From positions 1 through 41,417 of the forward strand of contig JBGPOP010000038.1 in NCBI GenBank assembly GCA_041488095.1: a stretch of 41,417 bases of DNA, written 5' to 3'. Each line of letters opens with the position of its first letter. Positions within the stretch are counted from its first letter, which is position 1. The position numbers and the translations under genes are program-made. Under the pieces are notes generated by a model. It worked only from the letters and a program-made list of their open reading frames with translations, ran no database searches and was not told the DNA's origin. The stretch is from DASYPQ01 sp041488095 (lineage in GTDB: Bacteria; Planctomycetota; UBA1135; GCA-002686595). Below, piece by piece: positions 40,908-41,417 of the stretch.

Positions 40908-41417
40908 ATGAAGCTCATCGAAGTCGATCCTGCGGCCGTGCGCTGCCTCGCCTCCCGCTCTGTGATCCGCAACGACGCGAGGACATCACGCTCCGTCTTC
41001 GCTCGTCGCGAGGGCTTTCGCCACCCGACGGTGCTCGCACTAGGCGCGGCGCTGATGTTCGCCGCAGCGGCAGGCTGCAACCCGGGAGCCGGGGGTCAGA
41101 CCGGCGGCGGGAGTGGATCGGGGAACACCGTGGGCGACATCGTCGATCAGCCCGATCCGGGCATCGGCTCATTGCACTTCGTCGTCGACCAGAACGGCGG
41201 CGGCAATTCCAACGGCCCGCGGATGCTCAGCCTGAGCTGGGGTCGCTTGGCCAACATCTACGACTCGACCGGAACGCTCCAGCAGCGCGACATGGTCATC
41301 GGGCGGGACATCCCCAGCGTCGATCTGGCGACCTTCTCGCTGCAGATCAACGCGGTCACGGACGAGACCGTCGTGACGATCGACCACCCCTACGGAACGC
41401 AGGCCTACCGGGACGCG
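40908..41417 (+). CDS. Putative lipoprotein, partial at window end
   Basis: An open frame from the ATG at 40908 continues for 170 codons to the last base with no stop. The N terminus is unusual: about 45 residues with many Arg and Asp, then a hydrophobic stretch (VLALGAALMFAAAA) ending Ala-Gly-Cys, a lipobox. After the Cys comes Gly/Ser-rich linker, then a beta-like domain (SLHFVVDQNGG, MLSLSWGRLANIYDSTG). A later start near the ATG in the hydrophobic stretch would give a lipoprotein with a short signal. No family recognised. It is not an ordinary antisense shadow because a signal peptide, lipobox and Gly linker occur in order. Confidence 0.6.
   Translation, partial: MKLIEVDPAAVRCLASRSVIRNDARTSRSVFARREGFRHPTVLALGAALMFAAAAGCNPGAGGQTGGGSGSGNTVGDIVDQPDPGIGSLHFVVDQNGGGNSNGPRMLSLSWGRLANIYDSTGTLQQRDMVIGRDIPSVDLATFSLQINAVTDETVVTIDHPYGTQAYRDA

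Overview
The window is a GC-rich chromosomal segment from a bacterium. Translated genes are packed tightly, with many ATGA/TGATG overlaps and several GTG starts. A secretin, a lipoprotein signal and type IV pilus assembly genes imply an outer membrane. The gene order, the lack of rpmD (L30), the low-complexity tails on ribosomal proteins and the pilMNO-secretin set make me lean to Planctomycetota or a relative. That is an inference from general impression, not a phylogenetic result.

Region 1 (1-12141, + strand) is the S10/spc/alpha ribosomal superoperon: end of probable rplV, then rpsC-rplP-rpmC-rpsQ-rplN-rplX-rplE-rpsN(Zn type)-rpsH-rplF-rplR-rpsE-rplO-secY-adk-infA-rpmJ-rpsM-rpsK-rpsD-rpoA-rplQ, followed by mscL. 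L30 is absent between rpsE and rplO. L22, S17, L15 and S11 carry Lys/Ala/Pro-rich extensions; the S11 one is 17 perfect tripeptide units. Region 2 (12188-16744, - strand) holds dnaE (replicative polymerase) and an N-acetylornithine-type carbamoyltransferase.

Region 3 (16840-20634, + strand) is an RNA and DNA-maintenance block: a consensus promoter, tRNA-Arg(ACG), tadA (the enzyme that edits that tRNA), tRNA-Ser(CGA), tRNA-Ser(GGA), SRP RNA (ffs), dnaX, ebfC and recR. Region 4 (20797-23077) holds truA, hpf, a ptsN gene broken by one in-frame TAG, and an HPr gene. A 1.17 kb IS1-like insertion sequence with about 30-bp terminal inverted repeats (23076-24245) begins inside the HPr stop codon.

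Region 5 (24370-29483) is a pilM-pilN-pilO(with PilP-like C terminus)-secretin operon. A long structured leader (29484-30066) precedes an RNase E/G gene with an Arg/Gly-rich N-terminal half, then rplU-rpmA-obgE and a PilT-like ATPase. Region 6 (36036-41417) has a GspC-like PDZ membrane protein, coaX, a degenerate MnmE-like GTPase, pyrB fused to the zinc domain of PyrI, and the start of a lipoprotein gene that runs off the window.

The most unusual items are the PyrB-PyrI zinc-domain fusion, the degenerate MnmE-like protein overlapping coaX, the amber codon in ptsN, the PilO-PilP-like fusion, the tRNA-Arg(ACG)/tadA pairing, the S11 repeat tail, and the palindrome-bearing leader of the RNase E/G gene.
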